From Armatimonadota bacterium (GTDB lineage: Bacteria > Sysuimicrobiota > Sysuimicrobiia > Sysuimicrobiales > Kaftiobacteriaceae), in assembly GCA_016193565.1 (NCBI GenBank), contig JACPRY010000004.1, positions 1-42,422 of the forward strand: 42,422 bases of DNA, given 5' to 3'. The translations under genes and the position numbers were made by a program. Within the stretch, counting starts at the first letter, position 1. The number at the start of each line of letters is the position of its first letter. The notes under the pieces are model-generated. The model had not been told where the DNA came from, made no database searches, and worked only from the letters and a program-made list of their open reading frames with translations. Shown one piece after another: positions 24,850 to 32,474 of the stretch.

Positions 24850-26259
24850 ATGATGAGTCCTTATCCGTCATTCGGATTTGTTACCCCCCGCAACATGGGT
24901 CTGCTCGTCGACCTCTACGAACTGGTCATGGCAGACAGCTATCTCCGTCAGGGTATGAACCAACCGGCGACGTTCGATCTGTTCATCCGGCAGTTGCCCC
25001 CGCACCGGTCATTCCTGGTGAGCGCGGGACTGGAATCCGCCCTGTACTATCTCGAGCACCTCCGCTTTGATGACGAGGCGATCGATTACCTCGCCGGGCT
25101 CGATCTCTTCAGCGGCGCATTCCTCGAGTACCTGCGCGGGTTCCGATTCTCCGGCGACGTGCGCGCGATCCCTGAAGGGGAGATCTTCTTCCCGCCCGAG
25201 CCGGTGATGCAAGTGACCGCGCCGCGTATCGAGGCACAGATCGTCGAAACGTTTCTGCTGAACACGATAAACTTCCAGGTCATGGTGGCCTCAAAAGCCG
25301 CCCGGATCATCCTCGCAGCGCGGGGCCGCGGCGTCGTCGACTTCTCGCCCCGCCGCGATCACGCCGCGGACGCAGCGATGAAGGCGGCGCGCGCTTCATC
25401 CATCGCCGGCTGTGTCGGCACCTCGAACGTCCTCGCCGGCAAGGAGTACGGGATCTCGGTCTACGGCACGATCGCGCATTCATACATCATGTCCTTTGCC
25501 GACGAACTGTCGGCGTTCCGCGCGTACGCGCGGGACTTTCCGCACAACGCCATCCTGCTGATCGACACGTACGACACGGTGCAGGGTGCCAGGCACGCAA
25601 TCATCGTGGCGCGCGAGATGGGCGCGCGGGGCGGGAAGCTTCGGGGCGTGCGCATCGACAGCGGGGATCTTGCGTCACTCAGCCGGCAGGTCCGGGCGGT
25701 GCTCGATGAGGCCGGGCTGCACGACGTACAGATCGTGCTGACCGGAGAGCTCGACGAGTACAAGATCGAACGGCTCCTGGCCGGTGGCGCCGCGGCCGAT
25801 ACCTTCGGCGTCGGCACCGAGTTGGGGACGTCGGGCGACGCGCCGTCCATCGGCGGCGTCTACAAACTGGTCGAAGATGAGCGCGGCCCGCGCGTGAAAC
25901 TGTCGACCGGCAAGGCGACGCTGCCGGGGCGCAAGCAAGTGTGGAGGATGCGGCCGGCCGGCGGCGGGGTGCGCGACGTCATCGTGCTCGAAGACGAGCC
26001 GCCGCTGCCAGACGCCGAGCCGCTGCTCGTGTCCGTGATGGCGGCGGGCGCCACGACGCACCAGGAAGATCTCGTGGAGATGCGCGCCCGCTGCAAAGAG
26101 CGGCTGGCCACGCTACCGGCAGCGTTCACGCACCTGCACAGCACACCGGAACCACCGGTCAGTCTCAGCCCCAAGCTCGAAGCGCTGAAAGCACAAATGT
26201 ACGAGCAGGCTGCGCAGGCCGAACGGCGGGATGGGGACCTTGGACAAAGGGACCCGTAA
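24850..26259 (+). CDS. pncB: Nicotinate phosphoribosyltransferase
   Basis: 469 residues. Converts nicotinate and PRPP to nicotinate mononucleotide for NAD salvage. Family motifs: NMGLLVDLYELVMADSYL, VDFSPRRDHAADAAM, GCVGTSNVLAGKEYGI, YGTIAHSYIMSF (the phosphorylated His), and RGVRIDSGDLASLS. ATG at 24850 or 24853. The last residues (ERRDGDLGQRDP) are encoded by the left arm of the terminator hairpin at 26225-26313, so the C-terminal tail seems to be a by-product of the hairpin. Confidence 0.95.
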   Translation: MMSPYPSFGFVTPRNMGLLVDLYELVMADSYLRQGMNQPATFDLFIRQLPPHRSFLVSAGLESALYYLEHLRFDDEAIDYLAGLDLFSGAFLEYLRGFRFSGDVRAIPEGEIFFPPEPVMQVTAPRIEAQIVETFLLNTINFQVMVASKAARIILAARGRGVVDFSPRRDHAADAAMKAARASSIAGCVGTSNVLAGKEYGISVYGTIAHSYIMSFADELSAFRAYARDFPHNAILLIDTYDTVQGARHAIIVAREMGARGGKLRGVRIDSGDLASLSRQVRAVLDEAGLHDVQIVLTGELDEYKIERLLAGGAAADTFGVGTELGTSGDAPSIGGVYKLVEDERGPRVKLSTGKATLPGRKQVWRMRPAGGGVRDVIVLEDEPPLPDAEPLLVSVMAAGATTHQEDLVEMRARCKERLATLPAAFTHLHSTPEPPVSLSPKLEALKAQMYEQAAQAERRDGDLGQRDP

Positions 26260-26313
26260 CTAAGTCACTCCTTAGCCGATCTTCGGGTCCCTGGTCCAAG
26301 GTCCCGTCCCGCC
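26225..26313. terminator. Long terminator-like hairpin overlapping the pncB end
   Basis: Left arm 26225-26256 (GGCGGGA, then GGGGACCTTGGAC, then GGGACCCG) pairs with right arm 26284-26313 (CGGGTCCC, GTCCAAGGTCCC, TCCCGCC) with few mismatches. The stop codon lies just past the left arm. No U-run follows. It is symmetric enough to act on both strands. Confidence 0.8.
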
Positions 26314-26352
26314 GCGAGCGCGGTCGGCAGATCGACGTGATCACACATGAAC

Positions 26353-26402
26353 GCGGCGGCGATCACTGTGACCGCCGCCGCGCGCGAGCGATTCCTCGCT
26401 CG
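26353..26402 (-). terminator. Double hairpin downstream of the tiny lysine-rich ORFs
   Basis: Two adjacent stems: GCGGCGGCG/CGCCGCCGC (26353-26381) and CGAGCG/CGCTCG (26385-26402). On the minus strand they come 9 bases after the stop of the second tiny ORF and so look like the 3' end of that transcript. No U-run. Confidence 0.55.
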
Positions 26403-26410
26403 TCGGTCCG

Positions 26411-26443
26411 TTACCGCTTCTTCTTCTTACCCTTCTTCTTCAC
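26411..26443 (-). CDS. Tiny lysine-rich ORF, 10 residues
   Basis: GTG start with GGGAGGAG 4 bases upstream and a TAA stop; the product would be MKKKGKKKKR. It follows the similar ORF at 26497-26532 by 53 bases. Both have Shine-Dalgarno sites at normal distance, which makes chance less likely. No downstream gene on this strand needs an attenuator. It could be a nucleic-acid-binding micropeptide or part of a regulatory RNA; translation is unproven. Confidence 0.45.
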   Translation of the reverse strand: MKKKGKKKKR

Positions 26444-26496
26444 TGGACTCCTCCCTTGCGCAATCTGCGCCGGTGAGTCGAAGCGTTAGGGTAAGG

Positions 26497-26532
26497 TTAC
26501 TTCTTCTTCTTGGCCTTCTTCTTCTTCGCCAC
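26497..26532 (-). CDS. Tiny lysine-rich ORF, 11 residues
   Basis: GTG start preceded by AAGGGGGGA, encoding MAKKKKAKKKK and ending TAA. All lysines use AAG. It is paired with the ORF at 26411-26443, in the 444-base region between pncB and the GNAT gene, on the strand opposite both. Too short for standard gene finders. Existence as a peptide is inferred from the ribosome site and the parallel second copy. Confidence 0.45.
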   Translation of the reverse strand: MAKKKKAKKKK

Positions 26533-26703
26533 TGAGATCCCCCCTTCGCGCTCCCGCGCGTGTGATCGCGCCGGAGTCACCCAGCGCGCCTGGTGCAACC
26601 TTCGTGCACCGTGCCACACGCCAACGTGCGTTAGACGTATGGTTGTCCAATGCATGCGACATTGAGAGCGGATTTTCCTGCTTCATCGCGAAAATTTTTG
26701 GCG

Positions 26704-27519
26704 ATGACCCACACGACAGAGATCAGACTGATCACCGAGCTCGACGAACTGCGCGCCGTTGAAGATCTGCAACGCGTGGTGTGGGGGATGTCCGACCGCG
26801 AGATCGTCCCCGCGACCCTGATGCTCGCGGCCTCGCGCGCCGGCGGCGTCACACTCGGCGCGTTCGTCGAGCGCGCGCTCATCGGATTCTGCTACGGATT
26901 TCTCGGCGTACGCGACGGCGCGCTACTCTTTGTCTCTCACATGGCCGGCGTCGAGGCATCTCATCGCAGCAGCGGCATCGGCTTTCTCCTCAAACGCGAG
27001 CAGCGGCAGGCCGCGCTCGCGCGCGGAGCCGACCGGATGGTGTGGACGTACGACCCGATGGCCAACGTGAACGCCCACTTCAACCTTCACAAGCTGGGCG
27101 CAGTCGCGGCCCGATACTACGTCAACTATTACGGCGAGATGGATGATGACCTCAACCGCGGCTTGCCGAGCGACCGCCTTGAGGTCGACTGGTGGCTGCG
27201 CGATCCGCGCGTCGAAGCATTGATGCACGGGGAGGCGACCGCACAGGCATGGACAGGACCCGCCGCGCTCACTCGGGCGGCGGTGGCCCCGCGGAAGCCC
27301 ACATTGCTGCTCGACGCTCCCGTTGTGCGGGTAGAGATTCCCGCATCATTTGGCGAACTCAAGCGAGCCGACCACGCCCTCGCGCTGGACTGGCTGCTGG
27401 CGGTCAGGTCCACCCTCCAGCACTACTTCGCGCGCGGGTATCAGGCCGTGGACTTCGTGGTCGCCGCAGCGGCGGGGAGCTACATCCTCCAACGGGGAGG
27501 CAGGCGGCGAGGCCGATGA
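26704..27519 (+). CDS. GNAT-type N-acyltransferase (COG3375-like)
   Basis: 271 residues from ATG at 26704 (MTHTTEIRLITELDELRAVE). The acyl-CoA-binding region reads HMAGVEASHRSSGIGFLLKR, the Arg/Gly-X-X-Gly pyrophosphate loop of GNATs. WTYDPMANVNAHFNLHKLGA is characteristic of the COG3375 group, which often neighbours N-acylamino acid racemase/OSBS genes. Here that gene follows after 21 bases. Likely role: acylation (for example succinylation) of amino acids. The stop codon and last residues (GGRRRGR) are supplied by dispersed repeat fragment D. Confidence 0.85.
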   Translation: MTHTTEIRLITELDELRAVEDLQRVVWGMSDREIVPATLMLAASRAGGVTLGAFVERALIGFCYGFLGVRDGALLFVSHMAGVEASHRSSGIGFLLKREQRQAALARGADRMVWTYDPMANVNAHFNLHKLGAVAARYYVNYYGEMDDDLNRGLPSDRLEVDWWLRDPRVEALMHGEATAQAWTGPAALTRAAVAPRKPTLLLDAPVVRVEIPASFGELKRADHALALDWLLAVRSTLQHYFARGYQAVDFVVAAAAGSYILQRGGRRRGR

Positions 27520-27533
27520 ATTTGGCTTGTTGC
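27499..27533 (+). repeat. Dispersed repeat, tail fragment D
   Basis: GGCAGGCGGCGAGGCCGATG followed by AATTTGGCTTGTTGC. It closely matches the tail of copy A at 9170-9197 (GGCGAGGCCGAT...GCTTGTTGC). It overlaps the 3' end of the GNAT gene and the gap before the racemase gene. Confidence 0.7.
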
Positions 27534-27540
27534 GAATAAT

Positions 27541-28653
27541 ATGAGGATCGATCGGGCGGAACTGCGACAGGTAGAACTTCCCTTGGTCTTCCCTTTTGAA
27601 ACCAGCTTTGGCCGCGAGGAGATCAAGGCGTGCCTGCTGGTCCGCTTGTTCGCGGATGGACTCGAGGGCTGGGGTGAGGTCCCTGCCGGAACGGCCCCTC
27701 TCTATAATGAAGAAACGGTCGGAACAGCCTGGCACGTGCTGGAAGCGTTCGTGCTCCCTGCCGTTCTGGGCCGGGAGATCGCCCATCCTGCCGCGTTCCC
27801 CCCACTGGTACGCCATCTCAGGCGCCACCATATGGCGAAAGCCGGCGTCGAGGCCGCCCTGTGGGACCTGCACTGTCAGCGGGAGCGGATCTCTCTCGCC
27901 ACGGCACTGGGGGGAACGCGAGACCGGATCGAGGTCGGTGTCAGCCTCGGGATCGAGCCAACCATCGACCGCCTCCTCACGCGGATCGAGGAGTTTCTCG
28001 GACGCGGGTACCGCCGGATCAAGGTGAAGATCAAGCCCGGATGGGATGTGGGGGTCGTGCGTGTGATCCGGGAGCGCTTCGGCACGATCCGTCTCCAGGT
28101 CGATGCCAATTCCGCGTTCACCCTCGAACAGGCGGAGGTCTTCAGGCAGATGGACGAGTTCGACCTCCTCCTCATCGAGCAGCCGCTCGGCGAGGATGAC
28201 ATCGTGGATCACGCGGCGCTGCAGCAGCAACTCCGGACGCCGATCTGCCTCGATGAATCGATCATCACACCTGACGACGCGCGCAAGGCGATCGGCCTCG
28301 GCAGCTGCCGCATCATCAACATCAAGGCCGCCCGGATGAGCGGTCTGACGGCGGGACGTGCGACGCACGACCTCTGTCGTGCGTCGGGGATCCCGGTGTG
28401 GTGCGGCGGGTTGCTCGAGACCGGCATCGGGCGCGCAGCCAACATCGCGCTCGCGTCACTGCCCAACTTCTTGCTGCCCGCTGATCTCTCCTCAAGCGAC
28501 CGCTATTTCCATGAGGATGTGATCGATCCACCGGTCGTGCTGAACTCCGACAGCACGATTACCGTGCCGTCGACCCCGGGGCTGGGCTTTGCGGTAAAGA
28601 CGAAACGCGTGGAACGGTGTACGATGCGGAAGGAGATCTACTCGTCGCGGTGA
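27541..28653 (+). CDS. N-acylamino acid racemase / o-succinylbenzoate synthase family enzyme
   Basis: 370-residue enolase-superfamily enzyme of the OSBS/NSAR group. Catalytic Lys161 and Lys163 (RRIKVKIKPG), metal ligands Asp188 (VDANSAF), Glu213 (LIEQPLGEDD) and Asp238 (CLDES), and Lys262 (INIKAARMSG) are all in place. The pairing with a GNAT acyltransferase favours N-succinylamino acid racemase in a D-to-L amino acid conversion route, as described for Geobacillus. OSBS activity for menaquinone cannot be excluded, but no other men genes are present. The stop overlaps a convergent small ORF by 16 bases. Confidence 0.9.
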   Translation: MRIDRAELRQVELPLVFPFETSFGREEIKACLLVRLFADGLEGWGEVPAGTAPLYNEETVGTAWHVLEAFVLPAVLGREIAHPAAFPPLVRHLRRHHMAKAGVEAALWDLHCQRERISLATALGGTRDRIEVGVSLGIEPTIDRLLTRIEEFLGRGYRRIKVKIKPGWDVGVVRVIRERFGTIRLQVDANSAFTLEQAEVFRQMDEFDLLLIEQPLGEDDIVDHAALQQQLRTPICLDESIITPDDARKAIGLGSCRIINIKAARMSGLTAGRATHDLCRASGIPVWCGGLLETGIGRAANIALASLPNFLLPADLSSSDRYFHEDVIDPPVVLNSDSTITVPSTPGLGFAVKTKRVERCTMRKEIYSSR

Positions 28654-28784
28654 TCAGAGCGAGAGCGATCTTCTTCCACTGAGGCAGCGGGGTGCTCGGC
28701 CAGCCACCGAGTTTCCCGATCGATCACGTCCTCGGGCACCCACGTACCCACCCACAACTCCATCGGGTCCTTGTCCCGCGGCAT
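28638..28784 (-). CDS. Small hypothetical protein, 48 residues
   Basis: ATG at 28784 with GGGG about 6 bases before it. The product begins MPRDKDPMELWVGTWVP and has an acidic, charged tail (EEDRSRSDHRDE). Codon third positions are GC-rich like the neighbouring genes, and the Trp-rich N-terminal half looks protein-like. No family recognised. An attenuator-like terminator ends 10 bases before its start. It converges on and overlaps the racemase stop by 16 bases. Confidence 0.5.
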   Translation of the reverse strand: MPRDKDPMELWVGTWVPEDVIDRETRWLAEHPAASVEEDRSRSDHRDE

Positions 28785-28794
28785 CCTGCACCCC

Positions 28795-28851
28795 AAAAAA
28801 CGTCGACGCCCCCGCAACGTAGCGGAGGCGTCCCGGCCTCGTGGATGAGGC
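28795..28851 (-). terminator. Intrinsic terminator with upstream hairpin (possible attenuator)
   Basis: On the minus strand: hairpin GCCTC-ATCCAC-GAGGC (28851-28836), then stem GACGCCTCCGC/GCGGGGGCGTC with loop TACGTT (28832-28805), four bases, and TTTTTT (28800-28795). The stem pairs fully only on the minus strand (a G-U where the plus strand has A-C). The GAGGC of the first hairpin can also pair with GCCTC in the terminator stem, giving a possible antiterminator. It ends the UPF0182 transcript or controls the 48-aa ORF. Confidence 0.75.
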
Positions 28852-28948
28852 TATGTCGTTACCGCTATCTTACCATTGAATGTGCCGCAAGCAAGAGCCC
28901 CCCTCGCTCTGCGGGCAACAGTGGTGCGTCGCCACCTACGATCTCGTG

Positions 28949-31645
28949 TCACTTGGACTGCTCGAGCTGCCGGAGGATCTGTCCGAGCCGTTCGATCTCT
29001 CGCGCATATCCGGCGAAATCGCTCTGCCGCAACAGCTGCTCGGCGCGGTCGTAGCTCTCCAGCGCCTGAGCGATGAGCTCATCGCGCGTTGACGGACCCG
29101 GCGCGGGCGGTGCTCCCGGCGACGGTTGCGCCGGTGGCGCGCGTCCCAGCAGCCGGGCGATCGCGCCGTCGAGCGTCTCGTCCATCACGATCCTCGGCCC
29201 GCTGGCCACGATGACACGCTTCAGTTCCGGCAGCTGGCTGCGCTCCGCCTGCAGGAACAGCGGTTCGACGTACATCAGCGCGTCTTCCATCGGGATGACC
29301 AGCAGATTGCCCCGGATGACCCGCGACCCTTCCTGGTTCCACAGCGTCAGCTGCTGCGAGATGACCGGGTCCTGGTTGATGCGTGACTCGACTTGCATCG
29401 GCCCGAAGGCCAGGCGGTCTTTGGGGAACCTGTAGACCACCAGCTCGCCGTACCGGGGACCGTCGTTGCGCGCGGCCATCCAGGCGATGAGGTTGTCGCG
29501 CCCGGCCGGGACGAATGGCAGGATGAGGATGAACTCCGGCCGTGGATCATTCGCTAACCGCATCGTCACGTAGTATGGCTCCACGAGGACGGTCTCGTTC
29601 CCAAACAGTTCCGTGGGCACCGCCCACACGTCTTCCCGGTTGTAGAAGACGCGCGGGTCCTTCATGTGGAACGTCGCGTACATCCGCGCCTGGATCTCAA
29701 AGAGGTCGACCGGATAGCGCAGGTGCGCCACCAGCTCCGCCGGCATCTGCGATGCCGGTTTGAACAGTTCCGGGAAGATCGAAGCGAAACTCCGCGCAAG
29801 GGGATCCGCCGGATCGACCACATAGAAGTCCGCGGTCCCGTCGTAGGCGTCGATGATGACCTTTACCGAGTTGCGGATGTAGTTGACGCCGACCTCAGGC
29901 GCCGGCGTCGCATACGGGTAGCGGTTCGACGTTGTGTACGCATCGATCACCCACTTCAGGCGACCACCGGCCAGCACGACGTACGGATCGCGGTCATAAG
30001 ACAGGAACGGCGCCAGGCGGCGCACGCGCGTGGTGATCTCCCGCGCGAACATCAGCCGGCTGCTGCTCGTGACGTCAGAGGAGAGCAACAGCCTCATGTC
30101 ACCGAAGCGATACGCAAAGGCAGCTCGGCGCAGCCGCGTCAGCGGGATGCCTCCCCGCCCGGCATACGAGGTATAGACGTTCTCGTCGCCCCTGGGATAG
30201 TCGAGCTCCTGTACCCGCGTATTCACGATGACATACCGGCCGGTGTGCTCCCCGAAATAGATGGCGGGCTGCGACACCCGCAGCCCGGCTTCTCCCACCG
30301 GAGGGATGTCCTTGAGAAAGAACTCCGGCATCCCCTCTTCCGACGCGCGGTTGACCGGGCTCATCACGAGGCCATACCCGTGCGTGAACACTAGATGCTC
30401 GTTCACCCAGGTGCGCGCCTGCGGGGCCAGCCGGCCGGGGTCCAGTTCCCGCGCGGACAGCATCACTTGGCGCTGCACGCCGGCGATACGGTACCGGTCG
30501 ATGTCCACGTCGCCGAACAGGTAATATGGGCGCAGGGTCTGCAGCTGCCGGTAGGCGCTCAACAGCGGCCGGTAGTCCCACAACCGGACATTGTCCACCG
30601 TCGGACGGTTGCGGGACACGAGTTCCGCTGTAACCGGCTCGGCCGAGAACACCTGCTCGCGAACGCGGTCCAGCCCAAAGGCCTTCAACGTCGACGCGAT
30701 GCCGTACCGGATATACGGCGTCTCCACCGTCAACTCGTTGGGGGAGACGCGGAACTGCTGGACGAACCGCGGGACGACGCCGAGACCAATCACCCAGGCG
30801 AGGGCGATGACGAGGATCACGCCGACGGCCGGCCGCAGCGTGCGTCGCCGCACGTTGATGAACAGCAGAGCGGCGCAGACCACAAAGAGCACCGTGAGCA
30901 GACGCAGCGCCGGCAGGACGGCGCGCACGTCGGTATATCCGGCGCCGACGATCGCGCCGCGCTGAGAGTACTCGATTGAAAACGCGTCGAGCCAGAACCC
31001 CCATCCGCGCACCAGGACGATCGCGCCGGCCAGCAGGCTGAGGTGCGCGCGGACCTGAGCAGGAAGCGACCACACGCCGCGCAGCATCATAGGCGTGTAC
31101 CTGAGATAGTACGCCGCCGCGGCCGCCAGGAAGATGAGCATGAGCCACCCAAAGAGCCACGACTCCACAAACTGGTACACAGGGAGCCGGAAGACAAAGA
31201 AACCGACGTCACGACCGAAGATCGGATCGGTGACGCCGAAGGGCTGGGCGTGGACGAACTGCTGGAACATCGGCCACTGCGCGGACGCGGCCAGGCCGCT
31301 GAGGAACGCGATCAGAGCCAGGACGGCGATGACGATCCCGCCGAACCACGGGCGCCGGATGACCCGCTTGAACTCGCGGCCGCCCCGGCCGCGCGGCTCC
31401 AGATCGATGATGTCGTCCAGCGGCGGCCGGCGCAGCAGCGGCCGCAGGTTCACGATGAACAGCGCAAATAGCGTGCCGCCCACGACCACCGTCACGCCGA
31501 TCCGCGAGAGCAGCGGCACCCAAAACACGCGGCGGTAGCCGACTTCCCCAAACCACAGCCAGTCGGTGTACCAGCGCGACAGCGTCGGCGCCAGAATGAA
31601 GAACACGAAAAGCAGGATCAGCAGGCTCAGTCGAATTCGCATCAT
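28949..31645 (-). CDS. UPF0182 family membrane protein
   Basis: 898 residues, the usual length for COG1615/UPF0182. The N-terminal third has about seven membrane segments, beginning LSLLILLFVFFILAPTLSRW and including the family stretch WYTDWLWFGEVGYRRVFW. A large soluble domain follows, with VETPYIRYGIASTLKAFGLD and NEHLVFTHGYGLVMSPVN, and a Pro-rich linker leads to a helical C-terminus. Function is unestablished in the family. ATG at 31645 (MMRIR) or 31642, with GAGG upstream. Divergent from the DUF59 gene with only 38 bases between starts. Confidence 0.95.
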   Translation of the reverse strand: MMRIRLSLLILLFVFFILAPTLSRWYTDWLWFGEVGYRRVFWVPLLSRIGVTVVVGGTLFALFIVNLRPLLRRPPLDDIIDLEPRGRGGREFKRVIRRPWFGGIVIAVLALIAFLSGLAASAQWPMFQQFVHAQPFGVTDPIFGRDVGFFVFRLPVYQFVESWLFGWLMLIFLAAAAAYYLRYTPMMLRGVWSLPAQVRAHLSLLAGAIVLVRGWGFWLDAFSIEYSQRGAIVGAGYTDVRAVLPALRLLTVLFVVCAALLFINVRRRTLRPAVGVILVIALAWVIGLGVVPRFVQQFRVSPNELTVETPYIRYGIASTLKAFGLDRVREQVFSAEPVTAELVSRNRPTVDNVRLWDYRPLLSAYRQLQTLRPYYLFGDVDIDRYRIAGVQRQVMLSARELDPGRLAPQARTWVNEHLVFTHGYGLVMSPVNRASEEGMPEFFLKDIPPVGEAGLRVSQPAIYFGEHTGRYVIVNTRVQELDYPRGDENVYTSYAGRGGIPLTRLRRAAFAYRFGDMRLLLSSDVTSSSRLMFAREITTRVRRLAPFLSYDRDPYVVLAGGRLKWVIDAYTTSNRYPYATPAPEVGVNYIRNSVKVIIDAYDGTADFYVVDPADPLARSFASIFPELFKPASQMPAELVAHLRYPVDLFEIQARMYATFHMKDPRVFYNREDVWAVPTELFGNETVLVEPYYVTMRLANDPRPEFILILPFVPAGRDNLIAWMAARNDGPRYGELVVYRFPKDRLAFGPMQVESRINQDPVISQQLTLWNQEGSRVIRGNLLVIPMEDALMYVEPLFLQAERSQLPELKRVIVASGPRIVMDETLDGAIARLLGRAPPAQPSPGAPPAPGPSTRDELIAQALESYDRAEQLLRQSDFAGYAREIERLGQILRQLEQSK

Positions 31646-31670
31646 CTGCCTCGTCCCTTCGTCCCTATGC

Positions 31671-31676
31671 TACAAT
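31671..31676 (+). promoter_or_regulatory. -10 element for a leaderless transcript
   Basis: TACAAT lies 7 bases before the GTG at 31684. Transcription would start at or next to the start codon, giving a leaderless mRNA; no ribosome site is visible between them. A -35 is not clear. A similar layout occurs at 40419-40424. Confidence 0.55.
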
Positions 31677-31683
31677 CGAACGC

Positions 31684-32016
31684 GTGAGCACGACTGCAGA
31701 TTCCGACACCGTGACCAGAGATCAGGTCATCCAGACTCTGCAGGCCGTCTTTGATCCCGAGATCCCGGTGAACGTCTGGGACCTCGGCCTCATCTACGAT
31801 CTGCAGGTGCTGGAGAACGACGTCGCGATCAAGATGACCCTCACAGCCGTCGGCTGCCCGATCGGCCCGCAGATCGCCGGGGAGATCGAAAATAAACTGC
31901 AGTCGATCGGTGCCGAGACGGTGAAGGTGGAATTTGTGTGGAGTCCCCCCTGGACGCCGGCCCGTCTCACCGACGATGGCCGCCTGGCGCTGCAGAGCAT
32001 GGGCTATCCTGTCTAA
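31684..32016 (+). CDS. DUF59/MIP18 family protein (SufT/PaaD-like)
   Basis: 110 residues. The motif DPEIPVNVWDLGLIYDL and the conserved Cys segment VGCPIGPQIAGEIE define the DUF59 family, members of which help iron-sulfur cluster assembly or maturation of Fe-S enzymes. The C-terminal WSPPWTPARLTDDGR stretch is also typical. It stands alone, without suf genes. The GTG start is supported by the -10 element just upstream. Confidence 0.93.
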   Translation: MSTTADSDTVTRDQVIQTLQAVFDPEIPVNVWDLGLIYDLQVLENDVAIKMTLTAVGCPIGPQIAGEIENKLQSIGAETVKVEFVWSPPWTPARLTDDGRLALQSMGYPV

Positions 32017-32020
32017 CGGC

Positions 32021-32102
32021 CGTGAATCGTGAATCGTGAATGGTGAATAACTGCAAAGATCCCTTCAGGTTCTGATTCACCATTCACCATTCACCATTCA
32101 CC
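32021..32102. repeat. Tandem-word hairpin (GTGAATC word)
   Basis: Left arm 32021-32050 is four copies of CGTGAAT/TGGTGAAT; right arm 32073-32102 is four copies of ATTCACC. It fills the gap between the DUF59 and pseudo-receiver genes. The word is shared with the hairpin at 32455-32552, and single-arm remnants of it are seen at 8458-8476. Confidence 0.78.
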
Positions 32103-32105
32103 AGC

Positions 32106-32474
32106 ATGCTCGTCCTGATCTTCGACGATAACCTTCTCTCCTCGGCCTCACTGTTGAATCAGCTGCAGTCCGCCGGCCACGACGGCATCGTGGCCGGAAC
32201 GACCCAGGAAGCCATGCGCTCGGTCCCCCGCCGGCCAGATGTGGCGCTGGTCAATCTCATGGCCCGATCCTTCGAGCCGCCCGCCCTGATCCGACAGCTG
32301 CGCACCGAGCCGGTGGTGCGCGGGATCACGGTCGTGGGCTTCTGCGGTCATCTCGACCAGGCGCGCAGGACGAAGGCGCTCGAGGCGGGGTGTCATCACG
32401 TCATCAGCAACGCGCAGGCGCACAAACAGCTCGTCCCCACCCTGGAGCAACTGCTCGTGATTCGTGATTCGTGA
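32106..32474 (+). CDS. Degenerate response-regulator receiver (pseudo-receiver)
   Basis: 122 residues with the receiver fold order. MLVLIFDDNLLSS gives the acidic pair Asp7-Asp8, but the phospho-acceptor position reads ALVNLMA with Asn50 in place of Asp. The conserved Lys near the end is also lost (HHVISNAQAH). It therefore probably works without phosphorylation, as a structural or binding module. No output domain or kinase is nearby. Both flanks are tandem-word hairpins, and the last residues (VIRDS) are encoded by the second one. Family call moderate to good. Confidence 0.75.
   Translation: MLVLIFDDNLLSSASLLNQLQSAGHDGIVAGTTQEAMRSVPRRPDVALVNLMARSFEPPALIRQLRTEPVVRGITVVGFCGHLDQARRTKALEAGCHHVISNAQAHKQLVPTLEQLLVIRDS

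Noticed and set aside
26260-26540. Plus-strand ORFs rich in Leu/Ser/Phe over the tiny lysine ORFs
   Set aside because: Reverse reading of the AAG runs; no ribosome site, and the frames depend on low-complexity sequence.
28640-28948. tRNA or T-box in the gap before UPF0182
   Set aside because: Hairpins and a T-run are present but there is no tRNA TPsiC arm and no T-box sequence; read as terminator/attenuator instead.
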